This document shows positions 11,613-25,459 of a stretch of 64,000 nt of DNA, piece after piece. This DNA comes from Perca fluviatilis (lineage: Eukaryota; Chordata; Actinopteri; Perciformes; Percidae): positions 29,374,383 to 29,438,382 of the forward strand of contig NC_053119.1 of assembly GCF_010015445.1 (NCBI RefSeq), written 5' to 3'. Positions within the stretch are counted from its first letter, which is position 1. Every line of letters begins with the position of its first letter. The position numbers were made by a program, and so were the translations under genes. The notes under the pieces are model-generated. The model had not been told where the DNA came from. It made no database searches and saw nothing but the letters and a program-made list of their open reading frames with translations.

Positions 11613-13240
11613 CAGTGCCTTGCGAAAGTATTCGGCCCCCTTGAACTTTTCGACCTTTTGCCACATTTCAGGCCTCAAACATAAAGATATAAAACTGTAA
11701 TTTTTTGTGAAGAATCAACAACAAGTGGGACACAATCATGAAGTGGAACGAAATTTATTGGATATTTCAAACCTTTTAAACAAATAAAAAACTGAAATAT
11801 TGGGCGTGCAAAATTATTCAGCCCCCTTAAGTTAATACTTTGTAGCGCCACCTTTTGCTGCGATTACAGCTGTAAGTCGCTTGGGGTATGTCTCTATCAG
11901 TTTTGCACATCGAGAGACTGACATTTTTGCCCATTCCTCCTTGCAAAACAGCTCGAGCTCAGTGAGGTTGGATGGAGAGCGTTTGTGAACAGCAGTTTTC
12001 AGTTCTTTCCACAGATTCTCGATTGGATTCAGGTCTGGACTTTGACTTGGCCATTCTAACACCTGGATATGTTTATTTGTGAACCATTCCATTGTAGATT
12101 TTGCTTTATGTTTTGGATCATTGTCTTGTTGGAAGACAAATCTCCGTCCCAGTCTCAGGTCTTTTGCAGACTCCATCAGGTTTTCTTCCAGAATGGTCCT
12201 GTATTTGGCTCCATCCATCTTCCCATCAATTTTAACCATCTTCCCTGTCCCTGCTGAAGCAAAGCAGGCCCAAACCATGATGCTGCCACCACCATGTTTG
12301 ACAGTGGGGATGGTGTGTTCAGGGGTGATGAGCTGTGTTGCTTTTACGCCAAACATAACGTTTTGCATTGTTGCCAAAAGTTCGATTTTGGTTTCATCTG
12401 ACCACAGCACCTTCTTCCACATGTTTGGTGTGTCTCCCAGGTGGCTTTTGGCAAACTTTAAACAACACTTTTTATGGATATCTTTAAGAAATGGCTTTCT
12501 TCTTGCCACTCTTTCCTAAAGGCCAGATTTGTGCAGTATACGACTGATTGTTGTCCTATGGACAGAGTCTCCCAGCTCAGCTGTAGATCTCTGCAGTTCA
12601 TCCAGAGTGATCATGGGCCTCTTGGCTGCATCTCTGATCAGTCTTCTCATTGTATGAGCTGAAAGTTTAGAGGGACGCGGGTCTTCGTAGATTTGTAGTG
12701 GTCTGATACTCCTTCCATTTCAATATTATCGGCCGCACAGTGCTCCTTGGGATGTTTAAAGCTTGGGAAATCTTTTTGTATCCCAATCCGGCTTTAAACT
12801 TCTCCCCAACAGTATCTCGGACCTGCCTGGTGTGTTCCTTGTTCTTCATGATGCTCTCTGCGCTTTACACAGACCTCTGAGACTATCACAGAGCAGGTGC
12901 ATTTATACGGAGACTTGATTACACACAGCTGGATTCTATTTATCATCATTAGTCATTTAGGTCAACATTGGATCATTCAGAGATCCTCACTGAACTTCTG
13001 GAGAGAGTTTGCTGCACTGAAAGTAAAGGGGCTGAATAATTTTGCACGCCCACTTTTTCAGTTTTTTATTTGTTAAAAAAGTTTGAAATAGCCAATGAAT
13101 TTCGTTCCACTTCATAATTGGGACCCACTTGTTGTTGATTCTTCACAAAAAATTACAGTTTTATATCTTTATGTTTGAGGCCTGAAATGTGGCAAAAGGT
13201 CGAAACGTTCAAGGGGGCCGAATACTTTCGCAAGGCACTG
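11613..13240 (-). mobile_element. Tc1/mariner transposon, complete copy
   Basis: The element is 1628 bp, starts CAGTGCCTTGCGAAAG, ends with its reverse complement and sits in a TA dinucleotide (11611-11612 and 13241-13242). The terminal inverted repeats are long, about 210 bp (to about 11820 and from about 13030), the IR/DR type common in fish Tc1-like elements. Between them is a single minus-strand transposase gene without introns. Both ends look intact, so the copy could be moved by transposase supplied elsewhere. Confidence 0.95.
11832..12849 (-). pseudogene. Tc1-like transposase, two lesions
   Basis: The N-terminal paired-like helix-turn-helix is encoded from 12849 down to about 12690 (KKISQALNIPRSTV). 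The catalytic domain is encoded from 12509 down to 11832 and shows the DDE signatures WSDETK, QQDNDPKH and PDLNPIENLW plus the glycine-rich HGGGSIMVWACF. Two defects separate them: a frameshift near 12690 and an in-frame TAG at 12516-12518. The rest of the roughly 340-codon frame is readable. It is almost certainly inactive as it stands. Confidence 0.93.
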
Positions 13241-13242
13241 TA

Positions 13243-14113
13243 CATATACATATTTATTAACAGCCTGTGGTCTGTACTTTGACAGGCACTGTGCTGTTGC
13301 GTTACCCAGATTGGTGAGTGGTCGCTCCAGAATGTGACCGATTGCTTATTTCAACGCTCAGTAAACATTGAGATGCCAGTTTTAAATGTCCTAAATATAG
13401 ACTATATTCTGCGTCATGCAAAAGTCAGGGAAATATTTGACATTGTTAATTCATGGGGAAACCGCATGTGCGTATCGCCACCATTAGTGACAAAGAGCAT
13501 TCACGCCTCAAGCCTGACTTTTGTCTTGGGAATATTAACTGCTGCCTGATTTGAGTCAGCAGTGCATAAGTTAAAATGTAAGGTCAATACTTCTTAGCTC
13601 ATTAAAGGACTGAATGATGAATTCATTCTTAGCTTTTTTTTTAGATCCGTTATACTGTACTATCTTTCCGATTTGACTTTCTATATGCCTTTTTTTTTTT
13701 ACCAAAGATTCATCTAAGGGGTTTCCTGTCCAGCTCCAAACAGTCCTGCATACGTATTCATATTAAATGCACATATATTATCAGGATCATTTACCATTAT
13801 GTCCGGTTGATTGTGTTCATTGGAATATGTATGCATCGATGCTGCATGCATTTTCTTTATTGTAGTTAATGTTGTGGAGGGTTCTAATTCATATTGATGG
13901 TGTTGACTTTTTCTGTATGCTAGGCTAGATTCATCCACAAACCTGCTAATATAGGTATTTTTTGACTGAAATAACTAACTGACTGGGGGTCATGTCCATT
14001 GTAAAACCAAAAGTCAAGGGTCACTTGAATCGACTTTTACGGAGCTAAATCTGTGACATAGTTACATTTTCATTTTAGTATTTTAGATCATAAATCACCA
14101 CCAATCCCTGATT
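13243..14113. other. Intergenic stretch, nothing recognised
   Basis: Frames at 13334-13549 (+) and 13714-13938 (-) resemble no family. Confidence 0.5.
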
Positions 14114-14171
14114 GTGTGTGTGTGTGTTTGTGTGTATGTGTAAAAGAGAAAAAAAAAAAAAAAAAAAAAAA
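14114..14171. repeat. (TG)n plus A-run
   Basis: Imperfect TG repeat followed by a 20-base A run. Confidence 0.9.
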
Positions 14172-14371
14172 GAGGCAGTAGTGTGTGTTTTGTGTGTGTG
14201 GCCTGCCCTCCCTACATCTCTAATCCCTGTGATAGAGTGAAGATCATGCAAAGCCCTCTAGCCTGGCCAGCCTCTCCACTTGGCCATATGTCTGGTTGCA
14301 TTACATTCTCCTCAAATTATAATTCCCGTCATATACTTAAGAACCCCCTGCCCCCCTTCCCTCCCTGCCCC

Positions 14372-14414
14372 CCCATCCATCCCTCCATCCATCCATCCAC
14401 CCACCCATCCACAT
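14372..14414. repeat. (CATC)n tetranucleotide repeat
   Basis: Imperfect CATC/CACC tandem units. Confidence 0.85.
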
Positions 14415-15192
14415 CTTTTTGTGTTAAGATAATTGTTGCTTTTCTCGTCGAAAACAGAGAAGGAAATGAAGGGCAATCCTACGTGACCAATTGCATTTTG
14501 ACGTAATTCCCTCATCTCCATTTCCCCAGGGACAGAGGAGCACATAAAAAGTGAATTTTGTTAAACATCTAAAGTCTAATCCACAGCACGTTTCAGCAAA
14601 GTCCAGTTCCAGACTCATTTGTCAACCACTTAACTCAACTCCTATTAGCAAGGATAGCACTGCTACACATTGTTGAACTTTTCAGCAACCACTTTGTATC
14701 CACTGAAGTCATGGGAAATAACATGAACTATCAGAGAACCGACTACATTAAATGTGACTCCATGTTAAAATAATTCATTTTGGTGTATAACATAAACCTA
14801 TAGTGTTGTTCAATTATCCAGGAGACTTGTGTAAACAGCACGCATAGCATTCACACAAAAAAGCCTTATCTCATAATTATGATTTAGGTATCTCATGATT
14901 ATGAGACGTACTTTGAGAAAAGATATTTGATCAAACATGATGGCCCTACCTGATTTAATTTACTTTTATTTTCTCCATGGTTTGAGACAGTTGGATATAT
15001 TATTGTCACTGACTAATGTGGATAGAATAGTTATGTCAACATTGCACATAATACCACCACGTTTGGTATAGTGTTGTCACAATACTGGAATTTCCAGCTT
15101 TCAATACAACACCTTGAAAAATATCGATATACGACACCACTTTTGATACCTTGGGGAATAATTTATGGGCTTGCTTGTATCATTTGTTAACC
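14415..15192. other. Intergenic stretch; possible DNA-transposon fragment at the end
   Basis: No gene is seen. Around 15070-15165 the strings tgtcacaatactgg and aaatatcgatat resemble common fish transposon ends, but no boundary was found. Confidence 0.4.
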
Positions 15193-15256
15193 ACATCCGG
15201 CGGTATTTCCGGCGGCAACGGAGCAATTCCAGAACTGGAACGTTGTGGATATAGAC
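15193..15256 (+). repeat. Family A element, terminal fragment
   Basis: Only the last 64 bases of the family remain (catccggcggtatttccgg to ggatatagact). Confidence 0.75.
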
Positions 15257-18200
15257 TTTTAATGAGCTAACACCATAACAGGGTTTTCCCTTGGTTCTTT
15301 GTGGGCTTAGGTGCTGTGGTTGTGAAAGAGGGGTCGTATGGTCGTGGGGATTGTCCTCCCCCAAGACAAATGTTATTTGACTAAAAACTTTTTTGTTAGA
15401 CTATTATCATTATGATATTTATACAAAAAAAACCACAAAGGTTGTAGTTTTTCACATTACACACAGACATTAGCTAGAAGAAAAAAAAATTACAAATATG
15501 CTCACTGATGAAGTAAGTGACATAGTGTCCTAAAGTGTCCTAAAGTGTCCCTTCACATTTTTTGTGAGTGATCCCCACTGTGTGCCATAAAAAAATAATA
15601 ATCACAGAATAAGATTGGTTAAACGCGGCTTATAGTGAAGGGATTTGAACTGTGATCAAAATAAGCTTGCAATATAGTATGATAAAAACAGTGGCAGTGT
15701 TAAAATTTCAAAATAGCTTCCATAAATCTGATGGATGTAACACCTGTTACACCTGAAGTAAGACATAATTAAGAGATAAGGTCGCCATTTCTTTTTTCTT
15801 TGGTGAATGTGATGCACCTCCGTTAATATGTTGAGAAACATTGATGATATATATCATTAAAAGAAAACTTTGGAAAGTGATAAAAAACAAACATAAAATA
15901 CCTCCCATTGTAAGCTACTATTTCTTTGTTATGTAAAAGCTGAAACCATTCCATTGTAATGTGGGAGGATTTTACACAACACTGTAAAACCTGCAATGAA
16001 ACCAGCATCACCTTATTTCACTTTCCCTTTCTGTTCGCCTCTTGCCTGTAGTTTGATGAAGGTTTTTATATATGGCCACAGAAGCCCTGCTAAGCCACAC
16101 AGAGCTCTATACATACAAGCCTTAGCCAACAGAGTGCCTGGCTGATTATTTCCCTCAAGTGCTGCCGCTGCAGCAGGACTTTGAAGTCCCACATTCATCC
16201 GTCTCCTTCTCTTCTCACCCTTCTCTATCAGTGTCTCTGTCTTGCTCACGACTAATACCATAATGATGTAAAGAGGCAGAGGAGGAGGGGATTTAAATTA
16301 GAGCACCGTCTTTCTCTCTCATTGTATTTAATGGCTCTTATTGTGAGAGCTGTCAGGCCACAAGGGATCCCTGAAGGAGGGATAGGGCCATTCCTTCTGC
16401 CACTCTGAAGAAAGGATGATGGAGAAGTGGATCAGGAGAAGGAGTATGGGCAAAGTAAGTGGGGTAAGACCAAAGTAAAGAGATGTGAAAGGTAGAAAGA
16501 GAGAGCCCGCGATAAGTAGCCAGGCACCTTTCTTGAGTTTTAATTAAAACGCCCTGAGAATTTCTTTCTTTCTGAGAGTTCAGAGCTTAATATGTTGAAA
16601 AACTCGTCTGGGTTATAATGGGAGAGGGACGAGAGAGGAGTTGAAGAGGAGGACACTGAAAGCAAATGAGAGGCTGTTTACAGATAAAGCCATTAACATG
16701 TCTCGTTAATCAATTAACTCATTCATGGATAATGAAAAGACTAATTAACTCCTGGTTATAAGGCCATGGGAGGTTTGTTAAGGAGAAATGGTTGCAGAAT
16801 AAAGAAGTGCTGAGAGGTCTCTGAAAAAAAACATAGTCTGACCAAATCCGCCTTTTTAAATTAGACCCTGCTCATTTAAAGTAGTATAATGCATTGCGCA
16901 AATGTGAAAGGTAAGTGAAAACATTTACAAGTACTTTTGTCTTTGCTTTTCTCTCCTTTCTTATCCAAAACACTCCTTTCCTGTCTCCTTAAATCCCTCA
17001 AATTTGCTTTTTCCTTTCCTTCCATCTTCAATCCTTTTCTTACCTTTTTGTAGAGTGGGATGAGAAAGATTGTTTGTTGGGCTTAGCTAACACACTTTTG
17101 ATTTCTAATAAAAAGTGACAGGGAATGACATGCAGAAATTGGCATGTAGCATTTAGTTATGTAAGTCTATGCTAATACCTCCATCTCAAAACACCAATAC
17201 CCTGGCCACCCACTCTCTCTACACTATTTGTGCCTGTTGTGTCCCTAACTGAACCACTGACAATGGAGAATCTGTGTGAGCAGCTGGTGCTTTAAATTAC
17301 ATCTTCTCCTTCTTCCTCATTTAAAAATGAGGAACTATGAATACACAAATATTTAAATAATTTTAAAAGCTAGAAAGAAGATGTCTCCTACTTCTGTCTT
17401 CTCTCTATGTGGCTGTAGCAACACATTCTCACTCTCCCATTGCGTAAAATACAGATGCTTGGTCATGTGCCTTTGGCGTTTGTTATTCATGCTAAAAGTC
17501 TCCTTTAGCGCCGGGACTCTTGACATCATTTTTTACGCCCTGGGTCATGACTGACATGCAGGACAAGAACGTGACACGAACCCTGGCCTCCTGGGTGAAA
17601 GTCCTGTGTTGTTTGAGTCATCCACCACCCCAACCAACCTCCTTACGCGGCATTTCGATCTTTAATACTACTCGCTACCATTGTGGCTCTTAATGGTGCT
17701 GCTCTGCCCGGTGTGTTCCATACGCTGAAGGGTTCCTTTTTGCATTGTATCTGATGCTGAGAGCCACTGCCCAAGCATCACCAGATGTTCAGATGTTCTC
17801 TGATTTCTTCTTCATTCTGATGGGCAAAATTTTGGTGGAAGAGTTGTAAATAACTTTACAAGTCCTACATGTGACTGGCTGGTCAAACAAACAATCTAGC
17901 CCGACCTGAAAATGGAGAAGCACTGAACAAGAAAGGCTAGACCAGAAGTCACACATGCAATTGACTGCTCAACATTTTCAACCAATAAGTAGTGCTCCGT
18001 TGTGTTCTGAGGAGGCAGCATCAGAGTTAAGGCCCTGATACACCATGGAGATTGTCGGCCATTGGTCCAAGTTGGACCAACGTGGCATTGGTGTCACTTT
18101 TTTCAGTCCTGGAAGTTGCTTGAAGGGTTAGTGGGACAAACATGAGGTAATTGTTTAAGTGTATATGATTGACACTGGTTTGATATTTGGTTTGTACCAA

Positions 18201-18916
18201 ATAGCATTGGGATAGTTATTTGTGTTGTATATATGATAAATATGATTTAATTGTTTAAATTGTGGAGATAGATCCCGGGGAAACTTCTTTCTACTCCTTT
18301 TTGGACATGTAATATTTATTTATGTAGTTTATTTATGTGCTTTGAGAATTGGAATTGAATTGTTTACTCTGCTCTCTATTTCCCCTGTTCCCATGCCAAT
18401 TTAATCATAATCTGATCTGCATATGTTCAACATTAGTTTCTGGGCTTTTTACCCTACTGGTAATCTAAAGAAGTGGTACTTGATCAAATGGAACAAATTT
18501 TAATTGACAAGAGTATGTATTTAAAATGCATCAGTGTACATTTCTGCAATTACTTTGCAGCTATTTCATGTGTTATCTTCAATATGTTTACCTGTTTGTA
18601 TTCCTATCAGCTTTAAGTTTCATCCAGTTTCCCTAGGGATATATTTAAATTTTCATTGAATCGTATATTTTTATTGCACACTCACTCTGTTTTTCTCTTT
18701 CTCTTCCAGTATCTCCCTGTCTGTCTGTGTGTGACTGCGCTGCTCACTTCCCTGGAAAATGTGGTGAGAAGGGAAGTTGGTGGGAGTGGGTAGCAGTTGG
18801 ATTTAAGTATCCAGGCTCCTTTCAGTCAGAGAGAGAGACTCTATAAAAGAGGCAGTGAGGCATGCTGGAGGGCAGGGAGTGATCTGCGGGCTTCTTCTAC
18901 CTGAGAGGAAACACAG
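15257..18916. other. Long intergenic stretch without a recognised gene
   Basis: No exon-like frame was found. A homeodomain-core-rich block at 16690-16760 may be regulatory (listed separately). 17450-17760 shares the string ccaccaccccaacc and its surroundings with 20640-20860, so it is probably another diverged repeat fragment. Confidence 0.45.
16690..16760. promoter_or_regulatory. Candidate homeodomain-site cluster
   Basis: Several TTAAT/TAATTA cores occur in about 70 bp (cattaac, gttaatcaattaac, ctaattaact), in sequence that is otherwise not repetitive. Such clusters occur in conserved non-coding elements, but AT-rich DNA yields them by chance and conservation cannot be judged here. Confidence 0.25.
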
Positions 18917-19631
<715 letters not shown>

Positions 19632-19669
19632 ACAGGAGCGTTTCATAAAATAGCGCCCCTAGCAGTAAA

Positions 19670-20405
19670 CCTGTTTGAGTCGTGACTCACTCAGATCTTT
19701 AACCCGACTCTTTAAATTAACTCATGAATCGCGAGTCTCTAGTATCATTAACTCGGATCAGTTGAGTCCTACCACAGTTCGATCTAAAATGATAACAGCG
19801 CCACACACAAACCTCTTGCAACATTAGCTACTACTAGTCCTAGCCATCTTAGCTGCCAAAAGCTTTATAACTTACAATTTCGTAGGCAAAAACAACTCCA
19901 CAAGTCAACTCAAGCAACTGAGTGAGCAGAGAGACAGTCCGAGGTTATAGGAACTTCCCGACCCGCAGACTCAGAGCCAGAAACATTGCAAGCTCGCAGA
20001 CCACTCAAGAACTCACGAGCCCTCGATGACCCATGAGTTCTCAATGACTCACGAGTCCTCGACGACCCGCGAGATCCCGCGCGAGTCAGTCAGTCGTGCG
20101 GAGTTACGTTGTCATGAGTGGATCAGTAGCAGACGAGCAAGTTAAGTCTCTCCTTGAGCTCAGGGTAAAGCAAATCCACAACAAAAGCCATTCTTTCACT
20201 TCTGAAATAACATACAATGTTCTGCACGTAGCCTAGCTAGGCCTACTGTAGGTTTGGTGTATAATTGGAGTATATTAAAATGCAATTAGGTCGAGCAGAC
20301 AGTCCAAAACATTGCAAGCTCGCCTCAGCTCGCCTATAGATCAATACTGACTCAAGTGACTCAAGTGACTTGCACAACCCGGATCAGTTTAGTGAGTGAC
20401 TCAGA
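19670..20405. repeat. GAGTC/GACTC-rich block, probable repeat
   Basis: The block is dense in gactca, actcacgag and cgagtc strings, with five exact TGACTCA sites (19683, 20045, 20348, 20357, 20397). Similar clauses recur in both halves (ggatcagtt near 19757 and 20381), suggesting an old repeat rather than a designed enhancer. Confidence 0.4.
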
Positions 20406-20439
20406 ATAACCCAAATCCTTAAAAGGAATCGAATTTGCC

Positions 20440-20860
20440 AGGCCTACATAGCAGTGGTAGGAAATACGACCTCATATGTAAACCAGAGAACGTCGGTCTC
20501 GGTTTTAAATGTAAAGGTCGCGATTTTAAACAGCGTTGTGAAATGGTCGCAGTTTGGTTAGGTTTAGGCACAATAACTACTTGGTTATTTTTAGGCACCA
20601 AAACTACTTACTGAAGTTTAGAAAAAGATGGTGGTATGGGTTAAAATCAGATGTTACTTCGCTTCCTGGTTAGGCACGTGATGCTGAACGTGATGTTCGT
20701 TAAGGAAAAAAAAATGAATTGTTAACTTTTACAAAAAGAACTTGAACACTGCCCCCCAAGTCCTGTGTTTGTTTGACCCGTTCACCACCCCAACCTACGT
20801 CCCACCACGGCCACTAGAGGGCACCACCACTAGAAACATAAATATAGGTTATAATTGCTG
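20440..20860. repeat. Interspersed fish repeat fragment
   Basis: The ttaggcac...aaaactactt and aagtcctgtgtttgtttgacc clauses are shared with 17560-17650. I cannot name the family. Confidence 0.45.
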
Positions 20861-21105
20861 CTTGTACAAATTACTTCTGGGAGCGTTTTTCGGGAGAGGA
20901 CAGTTTTTTACTGGTACATGGAAAAATAAACATTTCAAACACCAACATATGGCTTTTCCTTGTGAAGGTCAGGGGTCATAGTAGTAGTGCAACACCCCTG
21001 CAGTATAGCTTAGGGCATTCAGTATCAATGTAACCTATGTATGTGTCACCTTTCGTTTCACAACCTCATAGCTTGGGGTCTACCTTGGATGGTTCAGACA
21101 TTATG

Positions 21106-21432
21106 GCAGGGCAGCGTTGGCCTAAAGGTTAGAGAATCATCGGTTCAATCCCCAGACCGGCAGGATAAAATCTGGGTGGGGAAAGTAAAAGAGCAGTGCT
21201 TGTCCCTCCCTCATTACCACCAGTGAGGTGCCCTTGAGCAAGGCCTTTAACCCCAACCGCTCTAGTGGAGCTGCTCAGAGGCCAGCAGATCAGACTGTGG
21301 TTGCACTGGGCAGCTTCCAGGTATGTATGTGTAACTGTGTGAATGTGATCAGGGCGTTTCTGTAAAAGAGAGGCTTCCTCTCGGTGAACCTTCCCTGAAT
21401 AAATAAAGGTAAAAAAATTTTTTTTTAAAAAT
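21106..21432 (+). mobile_element. tRNA-derived SINE, nearly full length
   Basis: An A-box-like TGGCCTAAAGGTTAGAG (about 21118) and B box GGTTCAATCCC (21142-21152) form the tRNA-like head. The body includes the gtgcccttgagcaaggc block seen in many fish SINEs, and the copy ends in an AAATAAAGG/A-rich tail. It is a Pol III-type retroposon, not a functional tRNA gene. Confidence 0.8.
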
Positions 21433-22436
21433 GGCTGCTAATCAAAATCCTTTTGGAGAAAATCACACTTGTTTGCATATAGGAAAAAGGTTAATAGTCT
21501 ACAGCCATGCTAGTTGCTCTATGAAGCTATTCTTAGGCACAGTGGTGCTTTGAGCGAAATGCTCATTTGGGGTTCAGTGTCTTGCCCAAGGACACTTCAC
21601 ATGTGGATGCCAAGCTTTTACTAAGGTCATTTTAAAATTTCATATTAGTGACTGTCAACTGATTCACAAAAACTATTTGGTATTATATTATATTGTATTT
21701 TGAATCTATATTCAATCTCATCAGGTTGGCAAGGATCCAATCATTCACAGGAGAAAAATATCTTACGAGGCAGATGTATAGTGTGAACTGTGAGGTGCTG
21801 GAATAATAGAATGTTGATGCTCATTTGGACTATGGCTGCTTGTTTACTGGTGCAGCATCATCCTGCTGCCAGTGTTGGTGTTCTCACTATTTGGGTCTGT
21901 TCAGGTCGATTACATTTTGGATCTAATTAGCTTTGGGTCCATTTGGTCAGACAATTAACATCGTTCCACAGGCCACAACGTTTCAATTAACATTGTTTTT
22001 GTTTTACAGGTTTTACAGCACATTTGGCTTACGTTTCACTTTCACAGATCTCATCGACCCTATTTCCATTTTTTTCCGTTTTCAGATGAGCATGTAGCAG
22101 TTAAAGAGCCAGATATGAGACCAAACTAGAGCTAGAAGGAGAGTGAACATTGAACTCACATTAATCAGGTGCACAAACAGAACTCTAAGTGAATGCTTAT
22201 GTTGCTTTGTGTCCGCTGGATGTGTAAATATGATACGATATGATGCTTTAGCCATAACAAATTTAGAAGCTAGCTATGGTAGTTCTGTCAGCTAGTTTTG
22301 ATGTTGTCTGCCCCCTAGTGCCATGCATGTAGATGACCTACATGCAACAACACATGGTGTGTTTACACGGTTACTAGTTTCTGTGTGTGTTAGGCGATAC
22401 CACACAGAGCTGTGACGAAGGAGCAAAATACAGACA

Positions 22437-22438
<2 letters not shown>
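21433..22438. other. Intergenic stretch with a repeat fragment
   Basis: The clause ggttcagtgtcttgcccaag at about 21572 is a common fish repeat fragment. Nothing else is recognised. Confidence 0.45.

Positions 22439-22515
<77 letters not shown>
22439..22515. repeat. (CA)n microsatellite
   Basis: Pure CA run. Confidence 0.95.
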
Positions 22516-22520
<5 letters not shown>

Positions 22521-22996
22521 TCAGCTCATTAGGCAGAGGGTTGCATGTCTAATCAGGTTTTGTGTGGATGGTGCAGGGTCATTATGATCTAATTTACCTT
22601 CAGTGGTTATTCAGCTGAGCAGAAAGGGAGGGAAGAGGAAGGAGGACGGAGGGAGGATGGTCCAAATCTGACGGGAACTTGTGCAATTGTTTGTCACACT
22701 GATATGAAAACATAATATCTGCATCTTCTGTGGCAACGTTAGGGTCACTGAGTAGATTTTTGTTTCTATGACTTATTGCAGCAAGTTGACATTCTCACTG
22801 TGGCTCATCATTAAAACACATTTAAATTTCAATTGTTTGTTTTCAACAAGGATGACATATTTGGACTGTTTCTTTCATCATTGTGGGTGATGTTAAAATA
22901 GCAAGATGTGTTATTGGAAAATAAAGACAGAAATTGATAATATAAAGATTTATTTTATCCTTAAGACACCGTAAATAATAACTTTGTAAAATACAT
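22516..22996. other. Intergenic stretch, nothing recognised
   Basis: A purine-rich patch lies at 22620-22660. No gene is supported. Confidence 0.5.
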
Positions 22997-23004
22997 GACT
23001 TTAC

Positions 23005-23381
23005 TAGGGCTGTACAATTAATTGAAATTTTTAACAAAAATTGCAATACGGACTAGTGCAATATCCAAATCACAGGGGGGGTGCAATATTTGTTAAAGGC
23101 AAAATATGTGTCAAACCGTTCTGAATTAAGTATTGTGGTGCTGCAGAGACATTCCGGCCTACAACTCCCATCCTACAGACTAAAGAAAAAAATCTTTGTT
23201 TGGTACAGATCCTTGCAAAAATCACACTACTCATTTTTGAAATCTTTTTTATTTTAATGTTTTCAGTAAAAATGAGAATAATGATACAAAAAATACCATT
23301 TCCTCCAATATCGTGAATCATGTCGCAATATCAGTCAAAATAATTGCAATTAGATATTTTCCCCCATATCGTGCAACCCTA
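23005..23381. mobile_element. Non-autonomous hAT-type element
   Basis: The ends are inverted repeats (TAGGGCTGTACAAT and the complement of ATCGTGCAACCCTA). The flanks gactttac (22997-23004) and gtctttac (23382-23389) agree at 7 of 8, an 8-bp target duplication as in hAT elements. The 377-bp interior has no transposase. Confidence 0.75.
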
Positions 23382-23389
23382 GTCTTTAC

Positions 23390-24613
23390 CAGTCAATCTG
23401 AATTTCTTATACTCTGCAGAAAGAAATACCAAAAAAACGACTGCATGATATTAATTATCTAATACAGTGAAATAATGTTGACTCAATAGATTTTTATAAA
23501 AATGAATAGTTAAAGTTACAGTAATCAATTGAACTTATATGAACAATGGGACATGTGTAAGGTGACTCACAGAGATTTATTACCTGACTCTGTAGTTTTA
23601 ACATTTTAGCACCTTGCAACTCTTTGGTTTTATGCCCCGCAAATTGACTGTTTTGGTTCAGTCTCAACTCTCAGCGCTCTCATCAACCTCATTTCCAGCA
23701 GCAGGCATCTGTTTTCAGTGAAAAAGCTCTGATAAAACCACTGTACAGTACCTGCCCAGCACCAAACAGCAGACAAGGTTGATGACAAGCTGGCGATCAT
23801 ACAGTAGTGGAGCGTACAAAGAGAACGATTTTCAATTTGGAGACCAAAACAGAGCAAAAAGGAGAGTACATATTGTAATTACATTCATTTGGTAGACACA
23901 AACACAACTCCAAATAAATGACGATGTTGTTGTTGCTCTGTGTCTGCTGGATTAATAGTTTGCTAACATGTAACATATAACATGCAATATCAACTTTAAA
24001 AGGCCATTATACAGTATGTCACGGAGGTTCAAAGATGGAAGATAAAAAAAATAAATAACTGACCTTATCTGACAAAAACAAAACAAAAAACACCTTCAAT
24101 AAAATAAAGATGATCGATTGTAATCAGGGAAATGTTATTTTACTATTTTGTTGTTAAGCTAGAAAAACCACATCCTGGGCTACAGAGGTACTGTGGTGCA
24201 CACAATGAGATGCAAATTAAATTATGAATCATCCGTATGTTGTATTGTATTCATGGGGAACAATTTGTTCAAATTAAATCATATTTCTCCTTCTTTATAT
24301 ATGAACAAATACAACCACAATGTAGAGGCCAACTGGCCCTAACTTTGGGCCCCAGGAGCTGGTTAAATTCCAAGCTGTTGTATGGTGCAGGAACATATAC
24401 ATGGGGGTCCACTGCCTTTGTTCAAGTGTGTTAAATGGGTTAAAGAGTAGTGTCCAGAAGCAACAGTGTGTGTCTTGCTCAGCCTGCAGGGATAAAGACC
24501 TCCATATGATACTGGTCAGTCAGGTCCAGCAAACAGGCCAACAGGGCCGACCACCTGCCAATCAAACAGAGCACACACAACAATATGTGGGAGTCAGCCT
24601 GAACCTGAGCCCC

Positions 24614-24615
<2 letters not shown>
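23390..24615. other. Intergenic stretch, nothing recognised
   Basis: No feature could be supported. Confidence 0.5.

Positions 24616-24680
<65 letters not shown>
24616..24680. repeat. (CA)n microsatellite
   Basis: Pure CA run following a C-rich start. Confidence 0.95.
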
Positions 24681-24682
<2 letters not shown>

Positions 24683-25451
24683 ATATTGACACACAGAGCC
24701 CCCTTAAATATACGTCTCTAAATAAACATACCATGAACACTTGGGTTCAATGTGATGACTAATAGTATTATTTGTACTGCTAAACACATAGAAAATACTA
24801 TATATCCAAGATTTGGTTTATTTGTTAGGCTACAGAATATATTTGACATTAGCTTTTTTGCTAACCAGCCACTGTGGCTAGTGGTTTTCTAAAGTCACTA
24901 TACACTCAGCATTTTCACTAGCCATAATTGTGCTGCTGGGAAATTACATTTTATCTGAATATGGTGTGCTACAATTTACTTGAAGAACTAGATTTACAAC
25001 AGTTTTTTCCTCCAACATTTATGCTAGAAAACAAAAAATTAAAAACGACACATGTCAACATTGCTAAAATAAATGAATGATAAGTGTATGAGAACAGAAA
25101 AACAAAAAAACTGACAAGACATTAGGCCTTCTGCCCCAGTGTAGTGTGCTGCCTTGTCTCTCCCCTTTCTCCGTGTGTTTTGATTACAGGAGTGGAGTCA
25201 GGTGTGCAGGAGTCAGAGCCAGCTGCTAGTCATCAGCCTCATCCTGCTCTGCTATATATGTATGAGTGAGAGTGCATTTGACTTCTGAGGAAACTCACTA
25301 CTGGACAGCTAGATATTAAGTTAAGTACTTACTTTATTGGGGCTTTGCTGCTTCTTCTACTTTTTCTACTTCTGCTGTGTGTTTTTGCTGGATTGGCTGT
25401 GTTCTTTGGCAAAATGTAGTGTTTTTTTCTTAAAGTGACTGACTGAAACTA
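24681..25451. other. Intergenic stretch with a small repeat fragment
   Basis: aaccagccactgtggctag (about 24864) recurs in diverged form at about 59211, marking a dispersed repeat. No gene is seen. Confidence 0.45.
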
Positions 25452-25459
25452 GCTTAGTG

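Noticed and set aside
21118..21160. tRNA-like sequence with A and B boxes
   Set aside because: It continues into a SINE body and A-rich tail and lacks a proper cloverleaf; the same holds for 40030-40084 and 8216-8242.
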